DNA from: Nonomuraea deserti
Lineage (GTDB): Bacteria > Actinomycetota > Actinomycetes > Streptosporangiales > Streptosporangiaceae
Assembly (NCBI RefSeq): GCF_004348685.1
Contig: NZ_SMKO01000044.1
Location: forward strand, 1-55,049
Length of the DNA stretch: 55,049 nucleotides
Direction: 5' to 3'
Under the pieces are notes generated by a model. The model did no database searches, was not told where the DNA came from, and saw only the letters and a list, made by a program, of their open reading frames with translations. Numbering within the stretch: the first letter of the stretch is position 1; each line of letters starts with the position of its first letter. Shown piece after piece: positions 31,456 to 39,812 of the stretch. A program made the translations under genes and the position numbers.

Positions 31456-32118
31456 GTGCAACCACGTCAGGAGGGGCGGGCCCCGCGTGCGGGCCGCCCG
31501 CGCGACCCGCAGATCGGCCGGACCGTGCTGGACGCGACGCTGGCCGTGCTCGACGAGGCCGGCTACACCCGGCTCACCATCGAGGAGGTCGCCCGGCGCG
31601 CGGGCGCGACCAAGCCGGCGATCTACCGCCGCTGGCCCGACCGGCGGCGTCTCGTCCTGGCCGCGCTGGCGACCCGGCTCGGCACCGCCCGCACGCCCGA
31701 CACCGGCTGCACGCTCTGCGATCTCAACGAGGGGATCAACGTCTTCGTCTCGGCGTTCCGCCGGATCAGGCCCGGCGTGCTGGGGCCGCTGTTCGCCGAC
31801 TGCGCGGCCGAGCCGGAGGCGCGCGAGACGTTCATGACGACGTTGTTCGACCCGCCACGGGCGGCGGTGGCCGAGATGATCGAGCGGGCGGTGGCGCGCG
31901 GCGACCTGCGGGCCGACCTCGACCGCGAGCTGGTGCTGGACATGCTGGGCTCGCTGGTGCACTACCGCGCGCTCTTCGGGCACGCGCCGATCACCGGGGG
32001 CCAGGTGGAGAGCGCCGTCGCGGCGGTGCTGGGCGGGATCGCCACCGACTACCCGGCCCTGCTGGCGCACAGCCGCGAGGTCGCGGGCGATCCGCGGACC
32101 CACGCCGCCCACGGGTAG
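31456..32118 (+). CDS. TetR/AcrR family regulator
   Basis: A 220-residue regulator with the TetR HTH at about residues 22-68 (TVLDATLAVLDEAGYTRLTIEEVARRAGATKPAIYRRWPDRRRLVLAAL) and a ligand-binding domain of the TetR_C_16-like type. The GTG at 31456 lies 7 nt after TAGACT, indicating a leaderless transcript. The inverted repeat upstream overlaps its promoter, so autorepression is probable, with release by an imine, amine or related compound that the divergent reductase could handle (inference). Confidence 0.88.
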   Translation: MQPRQEGRAPRAGRPRDPQIGRTVLDATLAVLDEAGYTRLTIEEVARRAGATKPAIYRRWPDRRRLVLAALATRLGTARTPDTGCTLCDLNEGINVFVSAFRRIRPGVLGPLFADCAAEPEARETFMTTLFDPPRAAVAEMIERAVARGDLRADLDRELVLDMLGSLVHYRALFGHAPITGGQVESAVAAVLGGIATDYPALLAHSREVAGDPRTHAAHG

Positions 32119-32148
32119 CCGCCCGGCTCCCGCCTTCAGCGCCCCGGC

Positions 32149-32171
32149 GGCCCCGGATGGTGACCCGGGGT
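32149..32171 (+). terminator. Hairpin after the tetR gene
   Basis: CCCCGG (32151-32156) pairs with CCGGGG (32165-32170) across an 8-nt loop. It lies 33 nt past the tetR stop in a 241-nt gap and has no U-tract. Moderate support only. A second small stem, GGTTTC-GGC-GAAACC, stands at about 32224-32238. Confidence 0.35.
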
Positions 32172-32268
32172 CCGCTTCGCCGTGCTGCTCCTGGCAGCCC
32201 AAGGCCCTCACCCCCGACCCGGCGGTTTCGGCGAAACCCGGTTTCCCTTTCTGCGGCTCCCAAGGTAT

Positions 32269-32307
32269 ACCTAGGAGTCCTAGGTTTGGACCTAGATGCC
32301 CTAGGAT
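32269..32307 (+). promoter_or_regulatory. Two tandem CTAG-rich operators over the hydrolase promoter
   Basis: ACCTAGG-AGT-CCTAGGT (32269-32285) is a perfect 17-bp palindrome; a second imperfect copy, ACCTAGA-TGC-CCTAGGA, is at 32290-32306. Centres are 21 bp apart, about two helical turns. TAGGAT (32302-32307) may be the -10 of the hydrolase gene at 32360, so binding would block transcription. The cognate regulator is not identified. Confidence 0.6.
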
Positions 32308-32359
32308 GTGCTGTCCCGCCCGCTGCGGCACTGTTCCCGCCCCGTGAAGGAGTACCGCC

Positions 32360-33196
32360 ATGACAGACCCGACGACCGGCAGGCTGCGCGTCAACGGCGC
32401 GAGCCTGCACTACGAGGTGCGCGGCGAGGGCCCGCTCCTGCTTCTCATCGCCGGAGGGTCAGGCGGCGCGGCGTCCTTCGACGGCGTCGCCGGTGACCTG
32501 GCCGCTCACCACACGGTCGCGACCTACGACCCGCGCGGCATGTCCCGGAGCACGCTGGACGACCCCGGGGCCGAACAGCGGGTGGCGGAGCACGCCGACG
32601 ACGCGCTGCGGATGCTGGACCTGCTGTCGCCCGGCGAGCCCGCCCGCGTCTTCGGCGCCAGCTCCGGCGCGATCGTCTCTTTGCACCTGCTCACCACCCA
32701 TCCCGAACGCGTCGGACGCGTCGTCGCGCACGAGCCGCCGGTGGTGGAGGTCCTGCCCGACGCCGCCGATCATCGCGCGCTGATCGCCCGCGTGCGGGAG
32801 ACGTTCAAGACGGAGGGACCGATGCGCGCCGTGGCGGTGTTCGCGGCCGGGCTGAAGAAGGACGGCGCCGCCATCGAGCCGCCGGCCGAGATCGAGCTCC
32901 CGCCGCAGGCGGCGGCCAGGGCCGAGCAGACGATGGCCGGCCTGCCGTACTTCATCGGGCGCATCGTGCCCGGTTTCATGTCCTACGCCCCGGACGTCGA
33001 CCGGCTGGCGGCGCTGTCCGACCGGCTCGTGCTCGCGTGCGGCCACGACTCGCGCGGCGAACTGCCCTACCGCCCGGCCGCGTTCCTGGCCGAGCGGCTC
33101 GGCATCGAACTCGTGCATTTCCCCGGCGGGCACACCGGCCTGACCACGCACCCCGCCGAGTTCTGCGAGCTCCTTCTCAAGACCCTGCGCGCCTGA
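32360..33196 (+). CDS. Alpha/beta hydrolase
   Basis: A 278-residue alpha/beta-fold hydrolase. The oxyanion region is LLLIAGGSGGAASF, the nucleophile elbow FGASSGAIVSL (serine about residue 97), the acid probably in ACGHDSRGELPY and the histidine in PGGHTGLTTHP near the C-terminus. The triad is complete, but no feature gives the ester, lactone or other substrate. GAAGGAG lies 8 nt before the ATG. The promoter carries two strong operators, so expression is inducible. A second, unrelated-in-detail hydrolase gene follows after 73 nt. Confidence 0.87.
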   Translation: MTDPTTGRLRVNGASLHYEVRGEGPLLLLIAGGSGGAASFDGVAGDLAAHHTVATYDPRGMSRSTLDDPGAEQRVAEHADDALRMLDLLSPGEPARVFGASSGAIVSLHLLTTHPERVGRVVAHEPPVVEVLPDAADHRALIARVRETFKTEGPMRAVAVFAAGLKKDGAAIEPPAEIELPPQAAARAEQTMAGLPYFIGRIVPGFMSYAPDVDRLAALSDRLVLACGHDSRGELPYRPAAFLAERLGIELVHFPGGHTGLTTHPAEFCELLLKTLRA

Positions 33197-33269
33197 ACAC
33201 CGCGCGGCACCCGGCGGCAGCCCGCCGCAGAGCCGACGACATCACCCGCACCGAGCTGAGAGACACACC

Positions 33270-34322
33270 GTGAGAGATCTCCCCGACCTGGCAACGACCG
33301 TCATCGACGGCCCGTCCGGCCGCATCGCCGTGGCCGACCACGGCGGGCACGGCCCCGACGTGGTGCTGATCCACGGCGCCAACCGCTCCCTGCTCGACTG
33401 GGAGCCGCTGCGCCGCCACCTGCCGGAAGCCCGGCTGGTCGCCTACGACCTGCGCGGTCACGGCCACTCCGACGCCCCCACCGACGCCCTCACCGACGCC
33501 CTCACCGACGCCCCCACCGTTGCCCCCACCGGCGCTCCTGCGGGCGCTCCCACCGGCTCTCCCGCGGGCGCTTCCACCGGTGCCGGGTACGGCTGGGACG
33601 CGCACCTCGCCGACCTCGACGCGGTCATCGACGCCCTGCGCCTGACCGACCCGTACGTCATCGGCCACTCCCTGGGCGGCATGATCGCCGTCTGCCATGG
33701 CGCGCGGCGGCCGGACTGTCCCGGAGTGGCGGACCTCGACGGGTTCGGCGGCGGACGGCCCGAGCTCTACCCCGGGTTGCCCGCGGAAGAGGTCGCCCGC
33801 CGCCGGGCCGCGCAGACCGCGGCGCTGGCTGCGGCGCCGGCCGTGCTCACCGCCGACCAGGTGGAGACGATGATCGAGCACGTACGGCTGCGCGCCCAGG
33901 CCATGGGCATCGACGCGGACCTGGAGGAGGCGGGCGCCCGCCGCTGCCTGACCCCCGACGGCCCGTCGGCGTGGCGGCCCAAACCGGGGCCCGGCGCCCA
34001 GGCCGCGCTGCTGGCGCCGCTGGACGGCTGGAGCGTCTTCGACGTGCTCCGGCGGACCCGGTGTCCGGTGCTGCTCGTCCAGGGCGGCCAGGCGCCCCCG
34101 CTCGCCCAGCTGCCGGACGGGTTCCGCGAACTGAGCGAGGCCCTCATCGCCGGAGTCGAGCGCGAACTCGCCACCTTGCGGGGCCCCAGACTGGAACGCG
34201 TGGCCGGGGCCGGGCACCTGCTGCACCTCCAGGCTCCCGCCGCGGTGGGCGAGCTCATCCGCACCCACCTCATGAGCGGCCAAGGGCAGGGCGGTCCCGG
34301 CGCACGCCCGGCTCACGGGTAG
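33270..34322 (+). CDS. Alpha/beta hydrolase with tetrapeptide-repeat insertion
   Basis: A 350-residue hydrolase of the 2-hydroxymuconate-semialdehyde hydrolase/epoxide-hydrolase-like class: VVLIHGANRSLLDWEPL, YDLRGHGHSD, nucleophile YVIGHSLGGMIAV, and histidine in VAGAGHLLHLQAP. Between GHGHSD and GYGWDAHLADLDAVI lies a 36-residue low-complexity insert (about residues 68-103) of four-residue units such as DALT and GAPT. It is encoded by a 12-bp microsatellite, at a surface loop after strand 4 where homologues have a short turn. Start GTG 33270. It is probably co-transcribed with the hydrolase upstream. Confidence 0.83.
   Translation: MRDLPDLATTVIDGPSGRIAVADHGGHGPDVVLIHGANRSLLDWEPLRRHLPEARLVAYDLRGHGHSDAPTDALTDALTDAPTVAPTGAPAGAPTGSPAGASTGAGYGWDAHLADLDAVIDALRLTDPYVIGHSLGGMIAVCHGARRPDCPGVADLDGFGGGRPELYPGLPAEEVARRRAAQTAALAAAPAVLTADQVETMIEHVRLRAQAMGIDADLEEAGARRCLTPDGPSAWRPKPGPGAQAALLAPLDGWSVFDVLRRTRCPVLLVQGGQAPPLAQLPDGFRELSEALIAGVERELATLRGPRLERVAGAGHLLHLQAPAAVGELIRTHLMSGQGQGGPGARPAHG
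33471..33578 (+). repeat. 12-bp coding microsatellite (9 units)
   Basis: Nine contiguous 12-bp units, the first four nearly identical (GACGCCCTCACC type) and the rest diverged, stay in frame and encode tetrapeptides of Asp/Gly-Ala-Pro/Leu-Thr. The gradient from identical to diverged copies suggests expansion at the 5' end. Confidence 0.85.
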
Positions 34323-34342
34323 ACAACAGATTGCCCTTATGT

Positions 34343-34393
34343 CTTAACAAAGCGTTGACATGCCGTTCATCTGATGGATAGAAAGCATTAACC
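34343..34393 (+). promoter_or_regulatory. PHO-box-like 11-bp direct repeats overlapping a TTGACA promoter
   Basis: Units spaced exactly 11 bp: CTTAACA (34343), GTTGACA (34354), GTTCATC (34365) and, after one poor unit, ATTAACC (34387). The actinomycete PhoP site is built of 11-bp direct repeats of GTTCACC. TTGACA (34355-34360) with an 18-nt spacer and TAGAAA (34379-34384) forms the promoter, so PhoP would bind over the -35 as in known Pho genes. Confidence 0.6.
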
Positions 34394-34420
34394 ATTCAGA
34401 CAGACGGAGGCGGGCACCGC

Positions 34421-35923
34421 ATGATCGGGGGGACCGAGCTGCTCTCGGTGACGACCACCCTGCCGGAGCCGGCGTTCGACCTGCACTATCTGCACTATCC
34501 GCTCGACGTCCCCGGCGGGGTGAGCGAGCTGGAGCTGGTGCTGGAGTACGACAAGGTCGTCGACGTCGTGCAGATCTACGCGGTGCTGCTGGAGCCCGAC
34601 GGCACCTTTCGCGGCCACGTCCAGTGCCCGGGAGGCCCTGGCCCCCGCCGGCTGGTGATCAGGGTGGGCGCGGACGGCGCCGGTCCCGGCTGCGTCGCCG
34701 GTCCCGTCCCGGCCGGCCGCTGGACGGTGCGGCTCGATCTCGACCGGCACAAGGCGGCGGCGCCGTACACGCTGACCGTACGCGCGGCGCGGACCCCTGC
34801 GGCGACCGAACCGGCGCGCGATGCGGGGACCGAACCGGCGCGCGGCGAGGCGACAGGACCGGCCACAGGACCGGCCACAGGACCGGCCACAGGACCGGCG
34901 GCAGGACCGGCGGCAGGACCGGGAGGGCGTGAGGCGGGCGCGCGGGCGCCAGTCGGCGGGCCCGGCTGGTACCGCGGCGAGTTGCACAGCCACTCCGCGC
35001 ACTCCGACGGCCGACGGCCGGTAGCCGACCTGGTGCGCGCCGCCAAGGAGGCGGGCCTCGGCTTCCTGGCCGTCACCGACCACTTCACCGCCGCCCACTG
35101 GCCCGATCTCGACGCCCATGACGACATCGTGCTGCTGCACTCCATGGAGCTGACCAGCCACCGCGGCCACGCCAACCTGCACGGCCTGACCCGCTGGGTC
35201 GACACGTACGTCGACCGTCCAGGACACACCATGGTCGACGTCGCGGCTGACGTGCACGAGCAGGGCGGCCTGGTCTGCGTCAACCACGCCTTCAGCGGCG
35301 ACCAGGCGTGGCGGCGCTTCGACACCCCCTGGGACGCCGTCGACCTCATCGAGATCGCCCACCTCCAGCAGGGCGCCAACAACGACGCCCAGATCGGCCT
35401 GTGGGACCGCCTGCTGACCTCGGGCCACCGGGTGATCGGCGTGGCGGGCAGCGACTGCCACGACCCGGCCGACCCCGGGCAGGCGCTCGGCCGGGTGGTC
35501 ACCGTCGTGCACGCGGACGAGGGCAGCGAGCGCGGCATCGTCGAGGGCCTGCGGAGGGGGCGCGTCAGCGTCTGGCGGGGAGCGGGCATCGACATGCACG
35601 TCAACGGCGCCCCCATGGGCGGGACCGCCGCGGCGCCCGGCGGGCGGGTCCAGGTCGACGTGGACGTGCGGGCGGACGAGCCCGTCGTGGTGTTCGTGCT
35701 GCGCGACGGGCTGCTGATCGACGTCGTCCCTGCCGCCGACAAGCCAGGGGAGTGGCAGCGGATCACCGTCGAGGACCGGCTCGGCGCCCCTGGCGCCTAC
35801 TACCGGGCGGAGGTTCACGCCGACCCCGGCAGGAACGACCCCCAGTTCTGGGCGAGCTCCCTCAGGGACCACAGCTCGCTGCGGGCCGCGGGCAACCCGG
35901 TCTGGGTGCGCCCTGACGGTTGA
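34421..35923 (+). CDS. CehA/McbA-like PHP-domain metallohydrolase
   Basis: A 500-residue protein in three parts: an N-terminal beta-sandwich (about 1-125), a repeat linker (about 126-170), and a PHP phosphoesterase domain (about 178-380) with RGELHSHSAHSDG, AVTDHFTAAHW, MELTSHRGHANLHG, CVNHAFSG and VAGSDCHD, giving a full set of His/Asp metal ligands. A C-terminal beta domain follows. CehA-type PHP enzymes hydrolyse phosphodiesters and carbamates. No signal peptide is evident. It is the first gene of an operon with an ABC importer, behind a PHO-box-like promoter, so release of phosphate from an imported organophosphate is likely. Confidence 0.82.
   Translation: MIGGTELLSVTTTLPEPAFDLHYLHYPLDVPGGVSELELVLEYDKVVDVVQIYAVLLEPDGTFRGHVQCPGGPGPRRLVIRVGADGAGPGCVAGPVPAGRWTVRLDLDRHKAAAPYTLTVRAARTPAATEPARDAGTEPARGEATGPATGPATGPATGPAAGPAAGPGGREAGARAPVGGPGWYRGELHSHSAHSDGRRPVADLVRAAKEAGLGFLAVTDHFTAAHWPDLDAHDDIVLLHSMELTSHRGHANLHGLTRWVDTYVDRPGHTMVDVAADVHEQGGLVCVNHAFSGDQAWRRFDTPWDAVDLIEIAHLQQGANNDAQIGLWDRLLTSGHRVIGVAGSDCHDPADPGQALGRVVTVVHADEGSERGIVEGLRRGRVSVWRGAGIDMHVNGAPMGGTAAAPGGRVQVDVDVRADEPVVVFVLRDGLLIDVVPAADKPGEWQRITVEDRLGAPGAYYRAEVHADPGRNDPQFWASSLRDHSSLRAAGNPVWVRPDG
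34853..34924 (+). repeat. 12-bp coding microsatellite (6 units)
   Basis: Six tandem 12-bp units, ACAGGACCGGCC with drift to GCAGGACCGGCG, encode a T/A-G-P-A linker between the beta-sandwich and PHP domain. A 24-bp direct repeat (GACCGAACCGGCGCGCG) precedes it at about 34803-34845. Confidence 0.85.
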
Positions 35924-35950
35924 AACCCCCCACGTGTCAGGAGAGAGTTC

Positions 35951-36961
35951 ATGCGGTATGCCACCACGCTCGGCGCCGGCGTGCTCGCGCTGGTCCTCAC
36001 GGGCTGCTCGGGCGTGCTGACCAACAACGCCACCGCGGGCAAGAGCGATGACAAGACGGTGACGCTCTACTCGGTGAGCGGCCCCGAGGTGACCGATCCG
36101 ATCCTCGGCGCGTTCAAGGCCAAGCACCCCGACATCAAGGTCAACAAGATCGGCCTGCCGGGCACCGGAGAGGCGTTCGCCCGGGTGCGCGCCGAGAAGG
36201 ACCGGCCGCTCGGCGACGTGATCTGGGGCGGCTCGTCGGAGCTGTACACCGCCAACGCCGACCTCATCGCCCCCGTCGAGCTGCCGAACGACGCCGCCAC
36301 CGTGGCCAAGGACCCCAACCACATCTGGCACGCCACCGACCTGCTCTTCCAGGCGATCGCCGTGAACACCGACAAGTTCCCCGACGCGGCCAAGCACCCG
36401 AAGACGTTCGAGGACCTGGCGGAGCCGGGGTACGCGGGTGGGAAGGTGGCCTTCGCCACGCCCAAGTCGTCGGGCACGTCCTACAGCCTGCTCACCACCA
36501 TGGTCACCCTGCATGACTGGGACTACGTCGACCGCTTCGTCAAGAACGCCCGCATGCTCGACGGTTCGACCGCGATGTTCAACATGGTCAAGGACGGCGA
36601 GGTCGGCACGTCGTTCATCAACGAGGACCTGGGCGCCAAGTGGATCGACGCCGGCGTGAAGATCAAGCTCATCTACCCCGAGGACGGCGTGTCCGGCCAG
36701 ATCGGCTCCGCCGGCATCATCAAGGGCGCCAAGCACGAGGCGCCCGCCAAGACCCTCGTGGACTTCCTCATGTCGAAGGAGGCCCAGCAGATCATGGTGG
36801 ACCAGGTGCAGCGCCGCTCGTCGCGTGGCGACGTGCCCGCGCCGAAGGGCCTGCCGGCGGTCGAGGAGCTCAAGCGGGCCGACGTCGACGAGAAGTGGGC
36901 GGCGGAGAAGAAGGACGAGATCCTCGCCAAGTTCGACGACGCCGTCAAGAGCGCGGGCTGA
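35951..36961 (+). CDS. ABC transporter substrate-binding lipoprotein (Fe3+/phosphonate/phosphoester class)
   Basis: A 336-residue type II binding protein with a lipoprotein signal ending VLTGC, cysteine at residue 19. The fold is that of the AfuA/FbpA/PhnS group (VTLYSVSGPEVTDPILGAF, IWGGSSELYTANADLIAP). The adjacent C-terminal tyrosine pair that binds ferric iron in FbpA proteins is absent: the corresponding end reads VQRRSSRGDVPAP. With the PHP esterase upstream and a PHO-like promoter, a phosphate-containing ligand is more likely than iron. GGAGAG precedes the ATG. It overlaps the permease gene by one base (TGATG). Confidence 0.88.
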   Translation: MRYATTLGAGVLALVLTGCSGVLTNNATAGKSDDKTVTLYSVSGPEVTDPILGAFKAKHPDIKVNKIGLPGTGEAFARVRAEKDRPLGDVIWGGSSELYTANADLIAPVELPNDAATVAKDPNHIWHATDLLFQAIAVNTDKFPDAAKHPKTFEDLAEPGYAGGKVAFATPKSSGTSYSLLTTMVTLHDWDYVDRFVKNARMLDGSTAMFNMVKDGEVGTSFINEDLGAKWIDAGVKIKLIYPEDGVSGQIGSAGIIKGAKHEAPAKTLVDFLMSKEAQQIMVDQVQRRSSRGDVPAPKGLPAVEELKRADVDEKWAAEKKDEILAKFDDAVKSAG

Positions 36962-38655
36962 TGGCGGCCTCCACGACCGCGCGGGGACGGCCGGGCCGGC
37001 GGTCCCGGTCGGGCTGGCGCGACCCGTGGCGGCTCGCCGGGCTGATCGCGCTGCTCATCCTGCTGATCTTCATCGTCTACCCGCAGTTGTGGATCGTCAG
37101 GGCGGCGTTCACCGACGACGCGGGCGCGTTCACGCTGGCCAGGTTCGGCGCGTTCGTCACCGACGCGCGGTTCACCGAGCCGCTGCTGCACAGCGTCGTC
37201 GTCAGCCTGGCGGTGGGCGCGGGCGCGGCGCTGGTGGCGGTGCCGCTCGCGTTCGTCATGGCGCGTTACCGCATCCCCGGCCGGCAGGGCGTGCTCACCA
37301 TGCTCACGATGGCCACCACCTCGCCGCCGTTCCTCGGCGCGTACGCGTGGCTGCTGCTGCTCGGCAGCGGCGGCATCATCACCAAGGCCGCCAGGGAGGC
37401 CGGCCTGCCCCTGCCGTTCGAGTCGATTCTCGGCGTCGGCGGGATCATCTGGGTCGGCGTGTGGTTCACCTTCGCGCTGATCTTCCTCATGGTGTACGAC
37501 GCGTTCAGGGCGGTGGACCCGGCGCTGGAGGAGGCCGCGGCGTCCGTCGGGTCGACGCCGTGGCGCACCCACGCGAAGGTGACCCTGCCCCTCGCCGTGC
37601 CCGCCATCGCCACCGGCTGCTACCTGGCCGCGATGCGGATCTTCGCCGACTTCGGCACGCCGATGCTGATCGGCGGCGGCTACTCGATGTTGCCGGTCGT
37701 GGTGTACCAGAACTTCATGTCCGAGGTCGCCGCCAGCCCGGGCGTGGCCGCCACGGCCAGCCTCATGATGGTGCTCGTCTCCGGGCTGGCGCTGGTGGCC
37801 CAGCGCAGGATCGTGGCCAGGCGGTCGTTCGCCGTGACGGGAGGCAGGGACCAGCCGCTGCGCGAGCTGCGCCGCGGCCCCAGGGCGCTGGTGCTGACCG
37901 GCATCTGGGCGGCGCTGCTGCTCGGGTTCGTGCCGCACCTGGTGGTGGTGCTCACCAGCTTCCTGCGCTGGCAGTCGGGCATCCTGCAGTGGGAGCCGAC
38001 GCTGGAGAACTACCGGCGGCTGTTCGAGGAGTCGCTGCAGCCCATCGTGCTGAGCTTCGTCTTCGCCGGCATCGCCTGCCTGATCGCGCTCGTGCTGGGC
38101 GTCGTGGTGGCCTACATCGTGGCGCGCAAGCGGTTCATGATCTCAGGCCCGCTGCTGAACAACCTCGTCATGGTGCCGTACATCCTGCCGGGCACGGTCT
38201 TCGCGATCGGGTTCATCCTGGCCTTCAACCACCTGCCCGTCATCCTCACCGGCACCGCGCTGATCATCGTGGTGGCCTACTTCATCCGGCGGCTGCCGTA
38301 CGTGATGAAGTCGATCGAGACCGCGCTCGGGCAGGTGCACCCGTCGCTGGAGGAGGCCGCGATGAGCGTGGGCGCGCCGCCGCGGCGCAGCTTCCGCGAC
38401 ATCGTCGTGCCGATCATCAGGCCCGCCGTCATCTCCGGCGGCACCGTCGGGTTCCTGCAGATGATCACCGAGCTGTCGGCCACCGTCATGTTGTACGCGG
38501 TGCCCTGGGTGACCATGACCGTGGTCATCTTCACCAACGCGATGCAGCCGGGCAGCCCGTTCGGCGTCGCCTCGGCCATGACCACGGTGCTGCTGGTCTC
38601 TGTCTACGTCCCGCTCTACCTGCTGCGCCGTCGCTACAAGACGGTCTCCCTGTGA
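36961..38655 (+). CDS. ABC transporter permease with two fused membrane domains (FbpB/PhnV-type)
   Basis: A 564-residue protein with about twelve helices arranged as two permease halves (about 25-290 and 315-560). Each has an EAA coupling loop: ALEEAAASVGSTPWRTHAKVTLPLAVPAI in the first and SLEEAAMSVGAPPRRSFRDIVVPIIRPAV in the second. Such fused permeases go with the iron, spermidine and 2-aminoethylphosphonate importers. The cytosolic N-terminus is basic. It begins one base inside the binding-protein stop and ends 13 nt before the ATPase gene. Confidence 0.92.
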   Translation: MAASTTARGRPGRRSRSGWRDPWRLAGLIALLILLIFIVYPQLWIVRAAFTDDAGAFTLARFGAFVTDARFTEPLLHSVVVSLAVGAGAALVAVPLAFVMARYRIPGRQGVLTMLTMATTSPPFLGAYAWLLLLGSGGIITKAAREAGLPLPFESILGVGGIIWVGVWFTFALIFLMVYDAFRAVDPALEEAAASVGSTPWRTHAKVTLPLAVPAIATGCYLAAMRIFADFGTPMLIGGGYSMLPVVVYQNFMSEVAASPGVAATASLMMVLVSGLALVAQRRIVARRSFAVTGGRDQPLRELRRGPRALVLTGIWAALLLGFVPHLVVVLTSFLRWQSGILQWEPTLENYRRLFEESLQPIVLSFVFAGIACLIALVLGVVVAYIVARKRFMISGPLLNNLVMVPYILPGTVFAIGFILAFNHLPVILTGTALIIVVAYFIRRLPYVMKSIETALGQVHPSLEEAAMSVGAPPRRSFRDIVVPIIRPAVISGGTVGFLQMITELSATVMLYAVPWVTMTVVIFTNAMQPGSPFGVASAMTTVLLVSVYVPLYLLRRRYKTVSL

Positions 38656-38668
38656 TCCGGAGCTCATC

Positions 38669-39709
38669 ATGGACATCAGCATCGAAGGGATCTCCAAGGC
38701 GTTCGGGGAGACCACCGCGCTCGAGTCGGTCGACCTGTCCGTGCCGTCGGGGCGGCTGGCCACCCTGCTCGGCGCGTCCGGCTGCGGCAAGACCACGCTG
38801 CTGCGGATCATCGCCGGGTTCGAGACCGCCGACACCGGCGCCATCCGCTTCGGCGAGCGCGACATCGCCAAGGTCCCCGTGTGGAAGCGCCGCATCGGGT
38901 TCGTCTTCCAGAGTTACGCGCTCTGGCCGCACATGACGGTCGCCGAGAACGTCGCGTACGGGCTGCGCCTGCGCAGATTGTCGAAGGAGGCCGTCGCGGA
39001 CAAGGTCGCCACGGGCCTGGCCATGGTCGGGCTCACCGGCAGGGAGCAGCGCCGGCCCGGCCAGCTCTCCGGCGGCCAGCAGCAGCGCGTGGCCCTGGCC
39101 AGGGCGCTCGCCCTCGAACCCGACGTGCTGCTCATGGACGAGCCCCTGTCCAACCTCGACGCCAAGCTCCGCGTCGAGATGCGCAGGGAGATCCGCCGCA
39201 TCCAGCAGGAGACCGGCATCACCGCCGTCTACGTCACCCACGACCAGGACGAGGCCCTGGAGATCTCCGACCTGGTCGCCGTCATGAACGGCGGGCGGGT
39301 CGAGCAGGTCGGCGCCCCCGAGGACGTCTACGAACGGCCGGAGACCACGTTCGTGGCCTCGTTCGTCGGCAGCGTCACCCTGCTGCGCGGCCAGGTCACC
39401 GACGACGGCGAGCTCGCGCTCGGCAGCGGCGGCAAGGTCGGGTTCGGCCGGCCGCTCGGCCCTGCGGGGGCCGCCGTGCACGTGGCGCTGCGTCCCGAGG
39501 ACCTGCGCATCGTCGAGGACGGTCGGGCCCAGTTCACCGGCAAGGTCGTGCGCAGCAGCTTCCAGGGCGGCACCAGGGAGTCGGTCGCCGAGCTGCCCGG
39601 AGGGGAGCTGCTCGCCTTCGAGCACCGCCGTTCCCTGCCCACCGGCGCCACCGTGGGCCTGGTGGCCGAAAGGTTCACCGTCGTCGGCAGGGACACCGGC
39701 GTCGCCTGA
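38669..39709 (+). CDS. ABC transporter ATP-binding protein with TOBE domain
   Basis: A 346-residue ATPase of the FbpC/PotA class: Walker A GASGCGKTTLLRII (about 35-48), Q-loop FVFQSYALWPHMTV, signature LSGGQQQRVALARAL, Walker B VLLMDEPLSNLDAKLR, VTHDQDEALE. A C-terminal TOBE domain (about 245-345) carries VALRPEDLRI and the GGTRESVAELPG segment. It powers the fused permease. It closes the four-gene operon; no further gene follows before a new promoter at 39751. Confidence 0.93.
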   Translation: MDISIEGISKAFGETTALESVDLSVPSGRLATLLGASGCGKTTLLRIIAGFETADTGAIRFGERDIAKVPVWKRRIGFVFQSYALWPHMTVAENVAYGLRLRRLSKEAVADKVATGLAMVGLTGREQRRPGQLSGGQQQRVALARALALEPDVLLMDEPLSNLDAKLRVEMRREIRRIQQETGITAVYVTHDQDEALEISDLVAVMNGGRVEQVGAPEDVYERPETTFVASFVGSVTLLRGQVTDDGELALGSGGKVGFGRPLGPAGAAVHVALRPEDLRIVEDGRAQFTGKVVRSSFQGGTRESVAELPGGELLAFEHRRSLPTGATVGLVAERFTVVGRDTGVA

Positions 39710-39750
39710 GGGTTCGCCCGCGAAGTCCACGGGGATCCGCGCCCGGTCCG

Positions 39751-39779
39751 TTGACGGCCTTCGTCCCGCTTCCTAAACT
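39751..39779 (+). promoter_or_regulatory. Sigma-70-type promoter
   Basis: TTGACG (39751-39756), 17-nt spacer, TAAACT (39774-39779). Transcription would begin near 39786, 27 nt before the ATG of the ICMT-like gene with its GAGGAG ribosome site. This is one of the clearest vegetative promoters of the window. Confidence 0.65.
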
Positions 39780-39812
39780 CATCACATAGTGAATTGGGTG
39801 AGGAGCGGTCAC

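Noticed and set aside
34388..36736. Minus-strand open frame of 782 codons opposite the PHP and binding-protein genes
   Set aside because: Low-complexity translation, no motif, and both plus-strand genes have family signatures along their whole length.
35951..39709. Ferric iron ABC importer
   Set aside because: The binding protein lacks the C-terminal tyrosine pair, and the operon starts with a PHP phosphoesterase behind PHO-like repeats; I prefer a phosphorus compound. Not excluded without binding data.
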